Assembly (NCBI GenBank): GCA_016125355.1
Contig: WGLX01000029.1
Coordinates: forward strand, 1-32,747
From: Actinomycetales bacterium
GTDB taxonomy: Bacteria; Actinomycetota; Actinomycetes; S36-B12
Length of the DNA: 32,747 bases
Reading direction: 5' to 3'
Shown: piece by piece, positions 25,192 through 32,747 of the stretch
Layout of the letters: every line of letters begins with the position of its first letter
How positions within the stretch are numbered: position 1 is the first letter of the stretch
Made by a program: the position numbers and the translations under genes
Notes under the pieces: model-generated
What the model was told of the DNA's origin: nothing
Database searches by the model: none
The model's input: only the letters and a program-made list of their open reading frames with translations

Positions 25192-26961
25192 TCAGGGGGA
25201 GGGGGCGAAGGTGCTGGGCACCGGCGCCGGTGTGGGGGTGTCGGTCGGGGTGGGCGTCGGCGTGGGCGTCGGTTGCGGCGGCGCATTCGAGACCGTGATC
25301 GTCACGACCGAGCCCCGGGGAAGCAGTTCCCCGCCCTTCGGCGACTGTGCGAGCACGGTGCCGCTGGGCACCGTGCCGTCCTCGATGTCGACGACCTGGA
25401 CGTCGAAGCCCTGCTGCGCGAGATCACTGCGCGCCTGCGCCTCCGACGAGCCGACGACATCGGGCACCTTGATCAGCCCGGACGACACCGTGATGTCCAC
25501 CGATGACCCGGCATCGAGCTGCGTGCCCTCCTCGGGATCCTGCGCGAGGACGTAGCCCGCCGGCTGCGCGGAGTTCCTCTCCTTGATCCCGCCGAGCTGC
25601 AGGCCTGCATCCTCCAGCGCGATCCGCGCCGCCTCCACGGAGGTCAGTGCGATGAGCTGGGGCACCGTCACCTGCTCGAGGCCGGACGAGACGGTCACGT
25701 TGACCGACTGCCCCTGCTCGATCGTCTCCCCGGCAGCGGGCTGCTGGGCGGTCACCGTGCCCACGGGTCGATCGGACGTCTCCGGCGTCTGCGCACCGAG
25801 CTTGAGCTGGTAGTCCTGCAGCGTCGTGGTCGCCTGCTCGATGGTGAGTCCCTCGAGATTGGGCACCTGGACCTGCTTGGCCGCCGTGTCTCCGAAGACG
25901 AACCGACCGATTAGCAGCGCCCCGATGATCGCGGCCGCGATTCCCACGATGCTCAGCGCCCAGAACCCCACGCTGCGCTTGCGCCGGGGCCGGTCGAGGT
26001 CGTACATGGGTTCGTACACGCCACCAGCGGCCTGGACCGGCGGCATCATCGTCGTCTTGTCCGCCGTGACCATCGGCACCGCGGCGGTGACCGGGGAGCC
26101 GGCGATGGCGCGCTCCACGTCGGCTCGGAAGTCGGCGGCCGTCTGGTACCGATCGTCGGTGCGCTTGGCGAGCGCGTGCAGCACGACGGCGTCGATCTCC
26201 GGCGAGACACCGGAGTCCACCTGGGACGGGGGCACCGGCATCTCGCTCACGTGCTGGTACGCGATGGACACCGGTGACTCACCCGTGAACGGCGGACGCC
26301 CGGTCAGCAGCTCGTAGAGCAGGACGCCCGCGCTGTAGAGATCGCTGCGGGCGTCGACGACCTCGCCGCGCGCCTGCTCGGGGGAGAGGTACTGCGCGGT
26401 GCCCATCACGGCGGACGTGGCGGTCATGGTCGAACCGGCGTCGTTGACGGCCCGGGCGATGCCGAAGTCCATGACCTTCACATCGCCCGTGCGCGTCAGC
26501 ATGACGTTGGCGGGCTTGATGTCCCGGTGGACGATGCCGTGCCGATGGGCGTAGTCGAGGGCCGACAGGATGCCGGAGGTGATCTCCAGCGCGCGCTCGG
26601 GCAGCAGCCGGCGGCCACTGGCCAGCAGCTGCCGCAGGGTCATCCCGTCCACGAACTCCATGACGATGTACGGGACGGTGACGCTGTTGCCGTCGGCGGA
26701 GGTGAGGGCGTCCTCGCCCGTGTCGTACACCGCGACGATGTTCGGATGGTTGAGTGCTGCGGCCGACTGCGCCTCCCGGCGGAAGCGGGCCTGGAAGGTC
26801 GGATCCTTGGCCAGGTCGGGGCGGAGGATCTTGACGGCCACGCGGCGGCCGAGGCGCAGGTCGCGTCCTTCGTGGACTTCGGCCATGCCGCCCCGGCCGA
26901 TGACCTCGCCGATCTGGTAACGGTCACCGAGCATGCGGGAGGCGCCGGGGTCGGTCGTCAT
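25192..26961 (-). CDS. pknB: PASTA-domain Ser/Thr protein kinase PknB
   Basis: This is a 589-residue membrane kinase that senses peptidoglycan fragments and phosphorylates growth and division proteins. The kinase domain (about 15-280) has the glycine loop GRGGMAEV (22-29), Lys 44, HRD (145-147) and DFG (165-167). Its activation loop is rich in Thr (about 175-190), with SPE in the APE position. After a linker comes one transmembrane helix (about 332-353). Three extracellular PASTA repeats follow, opening at VQVPNLEG, VTVPQLIA and IKVPDVVG. The protein ends in a Pro/Thr tail. A GAGTAT six bases before the ATG could be an internal leaderless promoter; otherwise it is read from pbpA, 30 bases upstream. 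No pknA is present beside it. Confidence 0.96.
   Translation of the reverse strand: MTTDPGASRMLGDRYQIGEVIGRGGMAEVHEGRDLRLGRRVAVKILRPDLAKDPTFQARFRREAQSAAALNHPNIVAVYDTGEDALTSADGNSVTVPYIVMEFVDGMTLRQLLASGRRLLPERALEITSGILSALDYAHRHGIVHRDIKPANVMLTRTGDVKVMDFGIARAVNDAGSTMTATSAVMGTAQYLSPEQARGEVVDARSDLYSAGVLLYELLTGRPPFTGESPVSIAYQHVSEMPVPPSQVDSGVSPEIDAVVLHALAKRTDDRYQTAADFRADVERAIAGSPVTAAVPMVTADKTTMMPPVQAAGGVYEPMYDLDRPRRKRSVGFWALSIVGIAAAIIGALLIGRFVFGDTAAKQVQVPNLEGLTIEQATTTLQDYQLKLGAQTPETSDRPVGTVTAQQPAAGETIEQGQSVNVTVSSGLEQVTVPQLIALTSVEAARIALEDAGLQLGGIKERNSAQPAGYVLAQDPEEGTQLDAGSSVDITVSSGLIKVPDVVGSSEAQARSDLAQQGFDVQVVDIEDGTVPSGTVLAQSPKGGELLPRGSVVTITVSNAPPQPTPTPTPTPTDTPTPAPVPSTFAPSP
25231..25273. repeat. short tandem repeat coding the PknB Pro/Thr tail
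   Basis: The 12-base unit GTGGGCGTCGG[C/T] occurs twice in a row at 25250-25273, with related GTGGGGGTGTCGG units just before. On the minus strand it encodes the PTPTPTPT run near the PknB C-terminus. Such repeats can change copy number by slippage. Confidence 0.6.
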
Positions 26962-26991
26962 GTGCCCATACTCTCAGTTGGTCGGATCATG

Positions 26992-28434
26992 TCAGCGCAG
27001 CACGGCCTCAATGACGTCCTTGGCGATCGGTGCGGCCAACTGGTTGCCGCTCACCTCGGGGGCACCGGCGTCCTCGACGACCACCGCCACCGCCACTTCG
27101 GGGGACTGTGCGGGGGCGAAGGCGATGAACCACGCGACGGCCGGATTGTCGTTGCCGGTCTGCGCCGTGCCGGTCTTGCCGGCCACCCGGACCCCGGAGA
27201 TGCGGGCGTTGCTCCCGGTGCCGTTGTCGACGACGTTGACCATCATGTCGGCCAGTTGGGCCGCGTACAGGGGGTCCAGCGCCTGCGCGAACTGCGTGGG
27301 CTCCGTCGTCTTGAGGATGCCGAGGTCCGGGCCGCGGATCTCCTGCACCAGGTAGGGCGACATCGTCTTGCCGTTGTTGGCGACGGTCGCGGCCACCATG
27401 GCCATCTGCAGGGCGGTGGCCCGCACGTCGAACTGGCCGATGGCGGACATCGCGGTCTGGGCGGGATCGGGATCCTCGGGGAACCGCGACGTCGCCGCCC
27501 GCAAGGGGATCTGGAAGGAGTTGTCGAAGCCCATCAGCTCGGCCTGTGCGCGCAGCGCATCAGCGCCCAGCTGGTCCCCCAGCCACGCGAACGCCGTGTT
27601 GCAGGAGACGGCCAGGGCGTCCCGCAGGCTCACCAGGCCGGTGGAGCTGCAGGCCTGGCCGGTCCAGTTCCGGATCTTGTGCGTGGAGTTCGGCAGCTGG
27701 TACGCCCGCGGGCCGGGGAGCATCGAGTCGGGGGTGTACTTCCCGGAGGCCAGTGCTGCAGCCGCGGTCACCACCTTGAACGTCGATCCCGGCGGGTTCA
27801 GCGACACGATCGGACGGTTCAGCAGCGGCATCGCCGGATCGGACTCCAGGCTGGTGTAGTACGCGCGGATCGCCGCCGGATCGTGGCTGCTCAGCTTGTT
27901 GGGGTCGAAGGACGGCGACTGGACGCTCGCCAGGATGCGTCCCGTCGACGGCTCGATGGCGACGACCGCGCCCTTCTTGCCGCGGAGGTCGGTGAACGCG
28001 GCACGCTGTGCGCGCGCATTGATCGTCGTGCTGACCGCCCCGCCCCGCGGCTCGAGGCCGGCGAACAGCTGCTCAGCACGATCGACCACGAACAGCGGCG
28101 ACTTGCCGGTCAGGATGCGGTTCTCGGTGCGCTCGAGGCCGGTGGCCCCGTAGATGAGCGAGTAGAAGCCGGTGACGGGCGCGTACAGCGGCCCGTTGGA
28201 GTACACGCGCAGGTAGCGCAGGGTGTCGCCGGTCTCCTTCGAGCGGGCGACCGGATCGGGGCCCACCAGGATGGGACCGCGCTCGCGGTCGTACTCCTCC
28301 AGCAGGATGCGCTGATTGCCGGGACGATCCCGGTAGTCGCCCGCGAGCACCACCTGGATCACCGTGATGTTGACGAGAAGTGCGACCAGGAGCAGCCCGA
28401 AGACGAGGGCCAGGCGCCGGATGGGTCGACTCAT
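26992..28434 (-). CDS. pbpA: class B penicillin-binding protein PbpA
   Basis: This is a 480-residue peptidoglycan transpeptidase that forms cross-links together with a SEDS glycosyltransferase. An N-terminal signal-anchor helix (about 7-31) precedes a dimerisation region (about 35-140). The transpeptidase domain has the three classic motifs: the nucleophile Ser 217 in STFK (217-220), SCN (277-279) and KTGTAQ (420-425). Length and motifs are complete. Its ATG overlaps the rodA stop (28431-28434), so the SEDS/bPBP pair is translationally coupled. In mycobacteria PbpA is linked to septation and is tied to the PknB system. Confidence 0.95.
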   Translation of the reverse strand: MSRPIRRLALVFGLLLVALLVNITVIQVVLAGDYRDRPGNQRILLEEYDRERGPILVGPDPVARSKETGDTLRYLRVYSNGPLYAPVTGFYSLIYGATGLERTENRILTGKSPLFVVDRAEQLFAGLEPRGGAVSTTINARAQRAAFTDLRGKKGAVVAIEPSTGRILASVQSPSFDPNKLSSHDPAAIRAYYTSLESDPAMPLLNRPIVSLNPPGSTFKVVTAAAALASGKYTPDSMLPGPRAYQLPNSTHKIRNWTGQACSSTGLVSLRDALAVSCNTAFAWLGDQLGADALRAQAELMGFDNSFQIPLRAATSRFPEDPDPAQTAMSAIGQFDVRATALQMAMVAATVANNGKTMSPYLVQEIRGPDLGILKTTEPTQFAQALDPLYAAQLADMMVNVVDNGTGSNARISGVRVAGKTGTAQTGNDNPAVAWFIAFAPAQSPEVAVAVVVEDAGAPEVSGNQLAAPIAKDVIEAVLR

Positions 28435-29849
28435 ACGCGACGCACCACCTGGGTCACCGCATCATCCGGTGACGGGGCGCTGAGGTCCGGTCGGCGGGCG
28501 CGATCGGAGATCCGCAGGAGCAGCGCCACGAGGATCCAGTTGGCGATGAGCGAGGAGCCTCCGTAGGACAGGAACGGCGTGGTGAGCCCGGTGAGCGGGA
28601 TGAGCCGCGTCACGCCGCCGATGATCACGAACACCTGCAGCGCCATGGTCACGGAAAGGCCCGCCGCGACGAGCTGGCCGAAGGAGTCGCGCACGGAGAT
28701 GGCCGTCCGCAGGCCGCGCTCGACGAGGATCGCGTACAGCAGGAGGATCGCGATGAGCCCGGTGAGGCCCAGCTCCTCGCCGAGGGCCGCCACGATGAAG
28801 TCGGTATTGGCGAAGGGCACTAGGTTGGGGAATCCCTGGCCCAGCCCGGCGCCCAGGATGCCGCCGTTCGCGAGTCCGAAGAGCGACTGCACGATCTGGT
28901 AGCCCTGGTCTCCCGCGTACGTCCAGGGGTCGAGCCAGACCGTGACCCGCAGCCTGACGTGCCCGAAGGCGTAGTAGGCCAGCACGGCGCCGATCGCGAA
29001 CAGCACGCCGCCGAGCAGCAGCCACGAGCGACGCTGCGTGGCGATGTACAGCATCGAGACGAAGAGGCCGAAGAACAGCAGGGACGTGCCGAGGTCGCGC
29101 TCGAAGATGAGGACGGCCAGGGAGACGAGCCAGGCGATGATGATCGGGCCGAGGTCCTTGACCCGGGGGAAGCCGATGCCCAGTACTTTCGTGCGCACCA
29201 GCGCCAGCGAGTCCCGCTTCTCCACCAGGTAGCCCGCGAAGAAGATGGTCAGGAGGATCTTGGCGAGCTCCGCGGGCTGGAAGGAGAAGCCGAACACCCG
29301 GATCCACAACGTGGCCCCGTTGACGGTGGTGCCGATCACGGGGGCGAGGGGCAGGACCAGGAGGATGAGGCCGGCCAGTCCGAGCGTGTAGGTGTAGCGC
29401 TGCAGGATCCGATGGTCGCGCAGCAGCACGAGCACCGACACGAAGAGGATGACAGCGACGGTGAACCAGGTGAGCTGGGAGAACACGTCGGGCGTGGGCG
29501 CCGGGTTGCCGTTCAGTTCCGCCCGCCGGGCCGCTGCGACGTCGAGTCGGTAGATCATCACGAGGCCTAGCAGCGTGAGAAGTGTCGAGACGGGCAGGAG
29601 GAAGGGATCGGCGTAGGGGGCCTTCCATCGCGTGACCCCGTGCATCACGAGTGCGAGGAACCCGACCACGCCCGCCGTGATCCACAGGCTGCTCGACGGA
29701 TCCTCGCCGATGGCCCAGCTGATCTGGAGAGTGCCGAGCAGCCCGATGGCCCACGCGAACACGAGCAGCACCAGCTCGACGTTCCGGCGCGTCGGCTGCT
29801 TGCGCGCGGGGGTCGAGGTGTCGGGGCTCAGGGTGGGCGCGGCGCTCAT
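28431..29849 (-). CDS. rodA: SEDS family peptidoglycan glycosyltransferase (RodA/FtsW)
   Basis: This is a 472-residue multi-pass membrane enzyme that polymerises lipid II into glycan strands with its partner PBP. There are about ten to twelve transmembrane helices. The SEDS hallmarks are NGATLWIRVFGFSFQPAELAK, the segment LVSLAVLIFERDLGTSLLFFGLF with the essential-type Asp, GYQIVQSLFGLANGGILGAGLG, and the C-terminal TPFLSYGGSSLIANW. The ATG at 29849 is chosen because it overlaps the pstP stop as ATGA and gives a normal cytoplasmic N-terminus. Longer in-frame extensions lie inside pstP and are not plausible. RodA and FtsW cannot be separated by sequence alone; synteny favours the RodA name. 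Confidence 0.95.
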   Translation of the reverse strand: MSAAPTLSPDTSTPARKQPTRRNVELVLLVFAWAIGLLGTLQISWAIGEDPSSSLWITAGVVGFLALVMHGVTRWKAPYADPFLLPVSTLLTLLGLVMIYRLDVAAARRAELNGNPAPTPDVFSQLTWFTVAVILFVSVLVLLRDHRILQRYTYTLGLAGLILLVLPLAPVIGTTVNGATLWIRVFGFSFQPAELAKILLTIFFAGYLVEKRDSLALVRTKVLGIGFPRVKDLGPIIIAWLVSLAVLIFERDLGTSLLFFGLFVSMLYIATQRRSWLLLGGVLFAIGAVLAYYAFGHVRLRVTVWLDPWTYAGDQGYQIVQSLFGLANGGILGAGLGQGFPNLVPFANTDFIVAALGEELGLTGLIAILLLYAILVERGLRTAISVRDSFGQLVAAGLSVTMALQVFVIIGGVTRLIPLTGLTTPFLSYGGSSLIANWILVALLLRISDRARRPDLSAPSPDDAVTQVVRRV

Positions 29850-31213
29850 GCCGGCGCCCCGGGGCATCCGGCAGGCGGGATGATGCTCGTGCACTCCTGA
29901 GCCCGCGAGGTCAGTTCGGACACGATGCGCTGCGCGTCGGCCTCGTCGGCGGCAGGGATGCCCTTGCTGACGAGTTCCTGGTCGAAGAAGGGCAGCGTCC
30001 CGACCCGGAGCCCCGAGTCGGACCACATCGACGACAGGGGATAGCCGAGCAAGGTGGCCTGGATGCCCTGGTAGACGGCCACGGTCCCCGTGCCCGCACT
30101 CCCGTTGACGGCGACGTACCACTGCGAGTTCAGCCATGAGAGGGCGATCGAGAAGGCGGCGGCGATGACGATCACGACGCCGACCGCGATGGCGGCGACG
30201 GTGGCCCACAGCCGCCGGCGGCGGGAGCGCTCCTCGGGGGTGCGCACGGGGCCCACCCCGTTCTCCGGACCGGACGCCGGAACGATGATGTCGGCGTCGA
30301 TCAGCGGCTGGGGGGCCGTGGGCGGGCCGCCCTCGAAAGGCGGCGGTTCCTCCGGACGGTCGGGATCGGGCTGCGCGTCGTCCGGGAAGCGAACGCTCGG
30401 CAGGCGTAGGCGCACCCGCGGCTCGCCGGCGGCGCCGACGACGACCGGCTCGAAGGTGCGCTGCACCTCGACGACCTCCGGCGCCGCATCGGGCACCTCC
30501 ACGACGTCGGCCACCACCACGGTCACGTTGTCGGGGGCGCCCCGTTCGAGGGTCAGGTCGACGAGACGCGTGACCGTGCCGGTGGGCTCGCCCGATCCGA
30601 GGAGGGAGGCGATCTCGTCACTGCTGACGACGCCGGACAGACCGTCCGTGCAGAGCATGTAGCGGTCGCCCGCGCGGGCCTCGCGGACGGACAGGTCGGC
30701 TTCGACGGGGGTCATGCCGTCGAGGGCGCGCATGAGGAGTGAGCGCCGAGGGTGGACGGTGGCCTCCTCCTCGGTGATCCGGCCGGCGTCGACAAGGGTC
30801 TGCACGTACGTGTGGTCGTGCGTGATCTGGCTGAGCTCGCCCTCGCGCAGGAGGTACGCCCGCGAGTCGCCCACGTGGACGATGGCGATGCGCTGCCCCA
30901 GCCAGTACAGGCCGGTGATGGTGGTGCCCATGCCGCGGAGGTCCTCGTCGGTGTCGATCACGTCGGCGATGGCGTCACCGACGTCCGTCACGGAGTCCGC
31001 CAGGGCGCCGAGGACGTCCGTGGGTGCGGGCGGGTGCACGTCGAGGTCGGCGACCGTGGCCACAGCGATGGCGCTCGCGAGCTCTCCCGCAGCGTGCCCG
31101 CCCATGCCGTCGGCGACCAGCAGCAGTCCCGGTCCGGCGTACCCGGAGTCCTCGTTGCCCTCGCGGACCAGTCCGACATCGGATCGCGCGGCGTAGCGGA
31201 GCTCCAGGGCCAT
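29846..31213 (-). CDS. pstP: PP2C-type Ser/Thr protein phosphatase PstP
   Basis: This is a 455-residue metal-dependent phosphatase that reverses PknB phosphorylation. The catalytic domain (about 1-240) has the metal-binding sites GNEDS (19-23), VADGMGGHAAGE (33-44), VGDSRAYLLR (114-123), CTDGLSG (188-194, Asp 190) and DNVTVVVAD (228-236). A Pro-rich juxtamembrane linker (about 275-335) leads to one transmembrane helix (about 335-360). An extracellular C-terminal domain of about 95 residues follows, containing two Cys near the end (ECTSIIPPAGC). Gene order and ATGA overlap with rodA bind it to the same operon as its kinase. It starts six bases after fhaB ends. Confidence 0.95.
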   Translation of the reverse strand: MALELRYAARSDVGLVREGNEDSGYAGPGLLLVADGMGGHAAGELASAIAVATVADLDVHPPAPTDVLGALADSVTDVGDAIADVIDTDEDLRGMGTTITGLYWLGQRIAIVHVGDSRAYLLREGELSQITHDHTYVQTLVDAGRITEEEATVHPRRSLLMRALDGMTPVEADLSVREARAGDRYMLCTDGLSGVVSSDEIASLLGSGEPTGTVTRLVDLTLERGAPDNVTVVVADVVEVPDAAPEVVEVQRTFEPVVVGAAGEPRVRLRLPSVRFPDDAQPDPDRPEEPPPFEGGPPTAPQPLIDADIIVPASGPENGVGPVRTPEERSRRRRLWATVAAIAVGVVIVIAAAFSIALSWLNSQWYVAVNGSAGTGTVAVYQGIQATLLGYPLSSMWSDSGLRVGTLPFFDQELVSKGIPAADEADAQRIVSELTSRAQECTSIIPPAGCPGAPA

Positions 31214-31219
31214 GGCGAC

Positions 31220-31705
31220 CTACTTCTGGACCTGGAGGGTCGTGCGCCCGATCCGCAGGGGAGCGCCGAGGGGCAGGACGGTGGGTGCGGTGATGCGCGT
31301 GCGGTCGATCCACGTGCCGTTGGTCGAGCCCAGGTCCTCGACCACCCAGGAGCCCTCCGCCGGGTAGATGCGGGCGTGCCGACTGGAGGCGTAGTCGTCC
31401 TCGATGACGAGCGTGGAGTCGTCCGCGCGACCGATCGTGATCTGGGTGTCGCCCAGGGGGATCACCGTGCCCTGCAGCGGCCCCTCGATCACGACGAGCT
31501 TGCTGCCCTTGACCTTCTGCTGCTTCGCCACCTTCGGCGGCTTGGGGGGCTTGGGGGCGCGGGCCGCGCGGCGCTGACGACCTGCCGGCTTCGCCTCAGC
31601 CGGCTGCCGAAGGTCGCGCCTCAGGACCAGGATCGTGATGAGCACGAACGTCCACAGCAGCGTGAGGAATCCCAGCCGCACGAGGGTGAGCGCGAGCTCG
31701 GACAC
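31220..31705 (-). CDS. fhaB: FHA domain membrane protein FhaB (FipA type)
   Basis: The product is 161 residues: one N-terminal transmembrane helix (about 6-26), a basic Lys/Arg/Pro/Ala-rich linker (about 28-72), and a phosphothreonine-binding FHA domain (about 78-161). The domain has the conserved IGRADDSTL, SSRHARI and LGSTNGTWID binding-loop motifs. In mycobacteria this protein (FipA) links PknA/PknB signalling to FtsZ and FtsQ. Here it would read PknB phosphorylation at the membrane. The GTG start lies two bases after fhaA. Confidence 0.93.
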   Translation of the reverse strand: MSELALTLVRLGFLTLLWTFVLITILVLRRDLRQPAEAKPAGRQRRAARAPKPPKPPKVAKQQKVKGSKLVVIEGPLQGTVIPLGDTQITIGRADDSTLVIEDDYASSRHARIYPAEGSWVVEDLGSTNGTWIDRTRITAPTVLPLGAPLRIGRTTLQVQK

Positions 31706-31707
31706 GG

Positions 31708-32394
31708 TCAGCCGCTCCGGAAGACCAGGTGCGTCGTGCCGATCGTGATCGTGGAGCCGTCGTTCAACTCGCCCTGCGACACTCGCTGTCCGTTGACGAA
31801 GGTGCCGTTGGTGGAGTTCAGGTCGCGCACGAGGACGGGCTGGCCGAGGACGATCTCGCAGTGGTTGCGGGATGCCCCGGGGTCCTCGATGCGGATGTCG
31901 GTGTCGCTGCCGCGGCCGAGTCGACTGACGGCACGGACGAGGGGGTAGGCGGTCCCGGAGACCTCGAGGCGCGGCTGCCGGGTGTCCACCTCGGCCGCCT
32001 GCTGGCTGCCCTCCGCGCGCACCTCGGCGCGGGCCTCGCTGCGAACGCGGAAGATACCGGTCTCCAGTTCGTCGTCCTGCGAGAGCAGGACATCGACCGG
32101 ACCGAGGAGGGTGTATCCCTGCTCGGCGCCGTAGTCACGCACCAGGGTCGCCAGCTCTGTCTGGAGGGCATCCTTGAAGACCGCGAGCCGGCGGTAGTCG
32201 TGCTCGGACAGCTCGACGTGGAAGACATTGGGGATGACCGTGCGAGCCCGGTCGATGACGGCGGCCCGGTCGTTCACTTCGCGTTGCAGCGCGGACGCGA
32301 TCTCGACGGGCTGGACCTCCGCCTTGAAGGCGCGCGCGAAGGCTCCGTTGACGAGTCGGTCGAGGGAGTCCTCGAACCGTTCCAGCAGTCCCAC
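31708..32394 (-). CDS. fhaA: FHA domain protein FhaA (DUF3662 + FHA)
   Basis: The product is 228 residues from the GTG at 32394. That start is set by GGAGG (32399-32403) and by the family N-terminus GLLERFEDSLDRLVNGAF; longer frames run back across tRNA-Leu and are artefacts. The N-terminal DUF3662 domain is about residues 1-122. The C-terminal FHA domain (about 148-225) has LGRGSDTDI, ASRNHCEI and LNSTNGTFVNG. In mycobacteria FhaA binds phosphorylated MviN/MurJ and regulates lipid II flow. The mycobacterial protein is about twice as long owing to a disordered linker; here the linker is only about 25 residues. It is the first gene of the minus-strand operon. Confidence 0.93.
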   Translation of the reverse strand: MGLLERFEDSLDRLVNGAFARAFKAEVQPVEIASALQREVNDRAAVIDRARTVIPNVFHVELSEHDYRRLAVFKDALQTELATLVRDYGAEQGYTLLGPVDVLLSQDDELETGIFRVRSEARAEVRAEGSQQAAEVDTRQPRLEVSGTAYPLVRAVSRLGRGSDTDIRIEDPGASRNHCEIVLGQPVLVRDLNSTNGTFVNGQRVSQGELNDGSTITIGTTHLVFRSG

Positions 32395-32447
32395 GCGTCC
32401 TCCGCATCCGGGCAGCAGCACGACACCGGTGCTGCCGGCATCAGTCG

Positions 32448-32453
32448 ATGCTA
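32448..32453 (-). promoter_or_regulatory. weak candidate -10 for the fhaA operon
   Basis: On the minus strand TAGCAT reads from 32453 to 32448, within GTTAGCAT, 53 bases upstream of the fhaA start. No convincing -35 is visible. It is offered only because this gap must hold the promoter of the fhaA-pknB operon. Confidence 0.25.
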
Positions 32454-32524
32454 ACTTGCCGGGTCTGCGCGAGGGGGGACCCGCACCGGGGCACCCGCGC
32501 TGGAGTCGGCTTTCGCGGCCCCTG

Positions 32525-32530
32525 TAGTCT
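32525..32530 (+). promoter_or_regulatory. candidate -10 of tRNA-Leu
   Basis: TAGTCT ends 13 bases before the tRNA. It is the identical hexamer, at nearly the same distance, to the one before tRNA-Ile. Confidence 0.5.
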
Positions 32531-32543
32531 TCTCCCGCTACAC

Positions 32544-32627
32544 GCGCGAGTGGCGGAATAGGCAGACGCGCACGGTTCAGGTCCGTGTGCCCGAAAGGGC
32601 GTGGGGGTTCAACTCCCCCCTCGCGCA
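32544..32627 (+). tRNA. tRNA-Leu (anticodon CAG)
   Basis: This is an 84-base class II tRNA. Acceptor GCGCGAG (32544-32550) pairs with CTCGCGC (32620-32626), with discriminator A at 32627. The anticodon arm is CACGG-TTCAGGT-CCGTG with anticodon CAG. The long variable arm is TGCCCGAAAGGGCG. The T-arm is GGGGG-TTCAACT-CCCCC. CCA is not encoded. The same tRNA follows fhaA in mycobacteria. Confidence 0.96.
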
Positions 32628-32631
32628 CGAC

Positions 32632-32662
32632 AGCCCCAGGTCAGTGACCTGGGGCTTTGTTG
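32632..32662 (+). terminator. intrinsic terminator of tRNA-Leu
   Basis: AGCCCCAGGT (32632-32641) pairs with ACCTGGGGCT (32647-32656) around CAGTG, and is followed directly by TTTGTT. It begins four bases after the tRNA. It is the clearest Rho-independent terminator in the window. Confidence 0.85.
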
Positions 32663-32665
32663 GTT

Positions 32666-32687
32666 CCCGTCGGCCCTGACCGACGGG
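32666..32687. repeat. second hairpin after the terminator
   Basis: CCCGTCGG (32666-32673) pairs with CCGACGGG (32680-32687) around CCCTGA. No T-tract follows. It may be a backup terminator or belong to a gene beyond the window. The last 60 bases show nothing else. Confidence 0.5.
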
Positions 32688-32747
32688 ATGGCGACGTGGC
32701 CGGGGGATTGGGCCGCCAGGACGCCACCCTTGTCCGACACTGATGTC

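Noticed and set aside
29850-30209. N-terminal extension of RodA
   Set aside because: It lies wholly inside pstP in another frame and is Arg/His-rich. The ATG at 29849 makes the usual ATGA overlap.
32395-32628. N-terminal extension of FhaA
   Set aside because: The frame stays open upstream but runs across tRNA-Leu. The GTG at 32394 has a good ribosome site and the family N-terminus.

Overview
The window is a chromosomal segment of a high-GC Gram-positive bacterium (Actinomycetota). Gene order places it beside the replication origin. It runs dnaN, recF, dciA (DUF721), gyrB, gyrA, DUF3566, tRNA-Ile ... tRNA-Ala, ppiA, rhomboid, crgA, DUF881, pabA, then the divergent block pknB, pbpA, rodA, pstP, fhaB, fhaA and tRNA-Leu. 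This is close to the order known from mycobacteria (Rv0002 to Rv0020c and the following leuT). Frequent GTG starts and a DLW-39 family small gene agree with this. dnaA and a recognisable oriC are not in the window. Genus and species cannot be read from it.

Layout. (1) 1-8102: DNA replication and supercoiling genes on the + strand, tightly packed and partly overlapping, preceded by a nested inverted repeat at 1-62. (2) 8155-20616: between tRNA-Ile(GAT) and tRNA-Ala(TGC) lies an accessory region of about 12 kb devoted to a cell-surface glycopolymer. It holds a degenerate TagF-like protein, a GT4 glycosyltransferase, a TagG/Wzm-type export permease, a TagH/Wzt-type 'ATPase' that has lost its ATPase motifs, two unrelated-looking sulfotransferases, a GT2-TagF fusion polymerase, a membrane-anchored sulfatase, and an OafA-type acyltransferase with an SGNH domain. 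The 41-residue DLW-39 gene closes the region. (3) 20671-23301: cyclophilin, rhomboid protease and a thiolase. (4) 23302-25191: a perfect DnaA box plus a 22-bp palindrome, then crgA (-), DUF881 and pabA (+), ended by two related hairpins. (5) 25192-32394: the minus-strand growth and division signalling block fhaA-fhaB-pstP-rodA-pbpA-pknB with start/stop overlaps and no pknA. (6) tRNA-Leu(CAG) on the + strand, followed by a strong terminator.

How the genes work together. Region 2 can be read as a route for making, exporting and decorating a polyol-phosphate (teichoic-acid-like) glycopolymer, with sulfation and O-acylation as likely decorations. That chemistry is inference from protein families. 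Region 5 couples Ser/Thr phosphorylation (PknB, PstP, the FHA readers) to peptidoglycan synthesis (RodA and a class B PBP), with CrgA as a division partner.

The most unusual signals are: two apparent pseudoenzymes (TagF-like and TagH/Wzt-like) kept intact in one operon; a repeated TANNNT plus 6-7 nt plus start-codon arrangement that implies leaderless transcription of at least seven genes; and the isolated DnaA box/palindrome between convergent genes.
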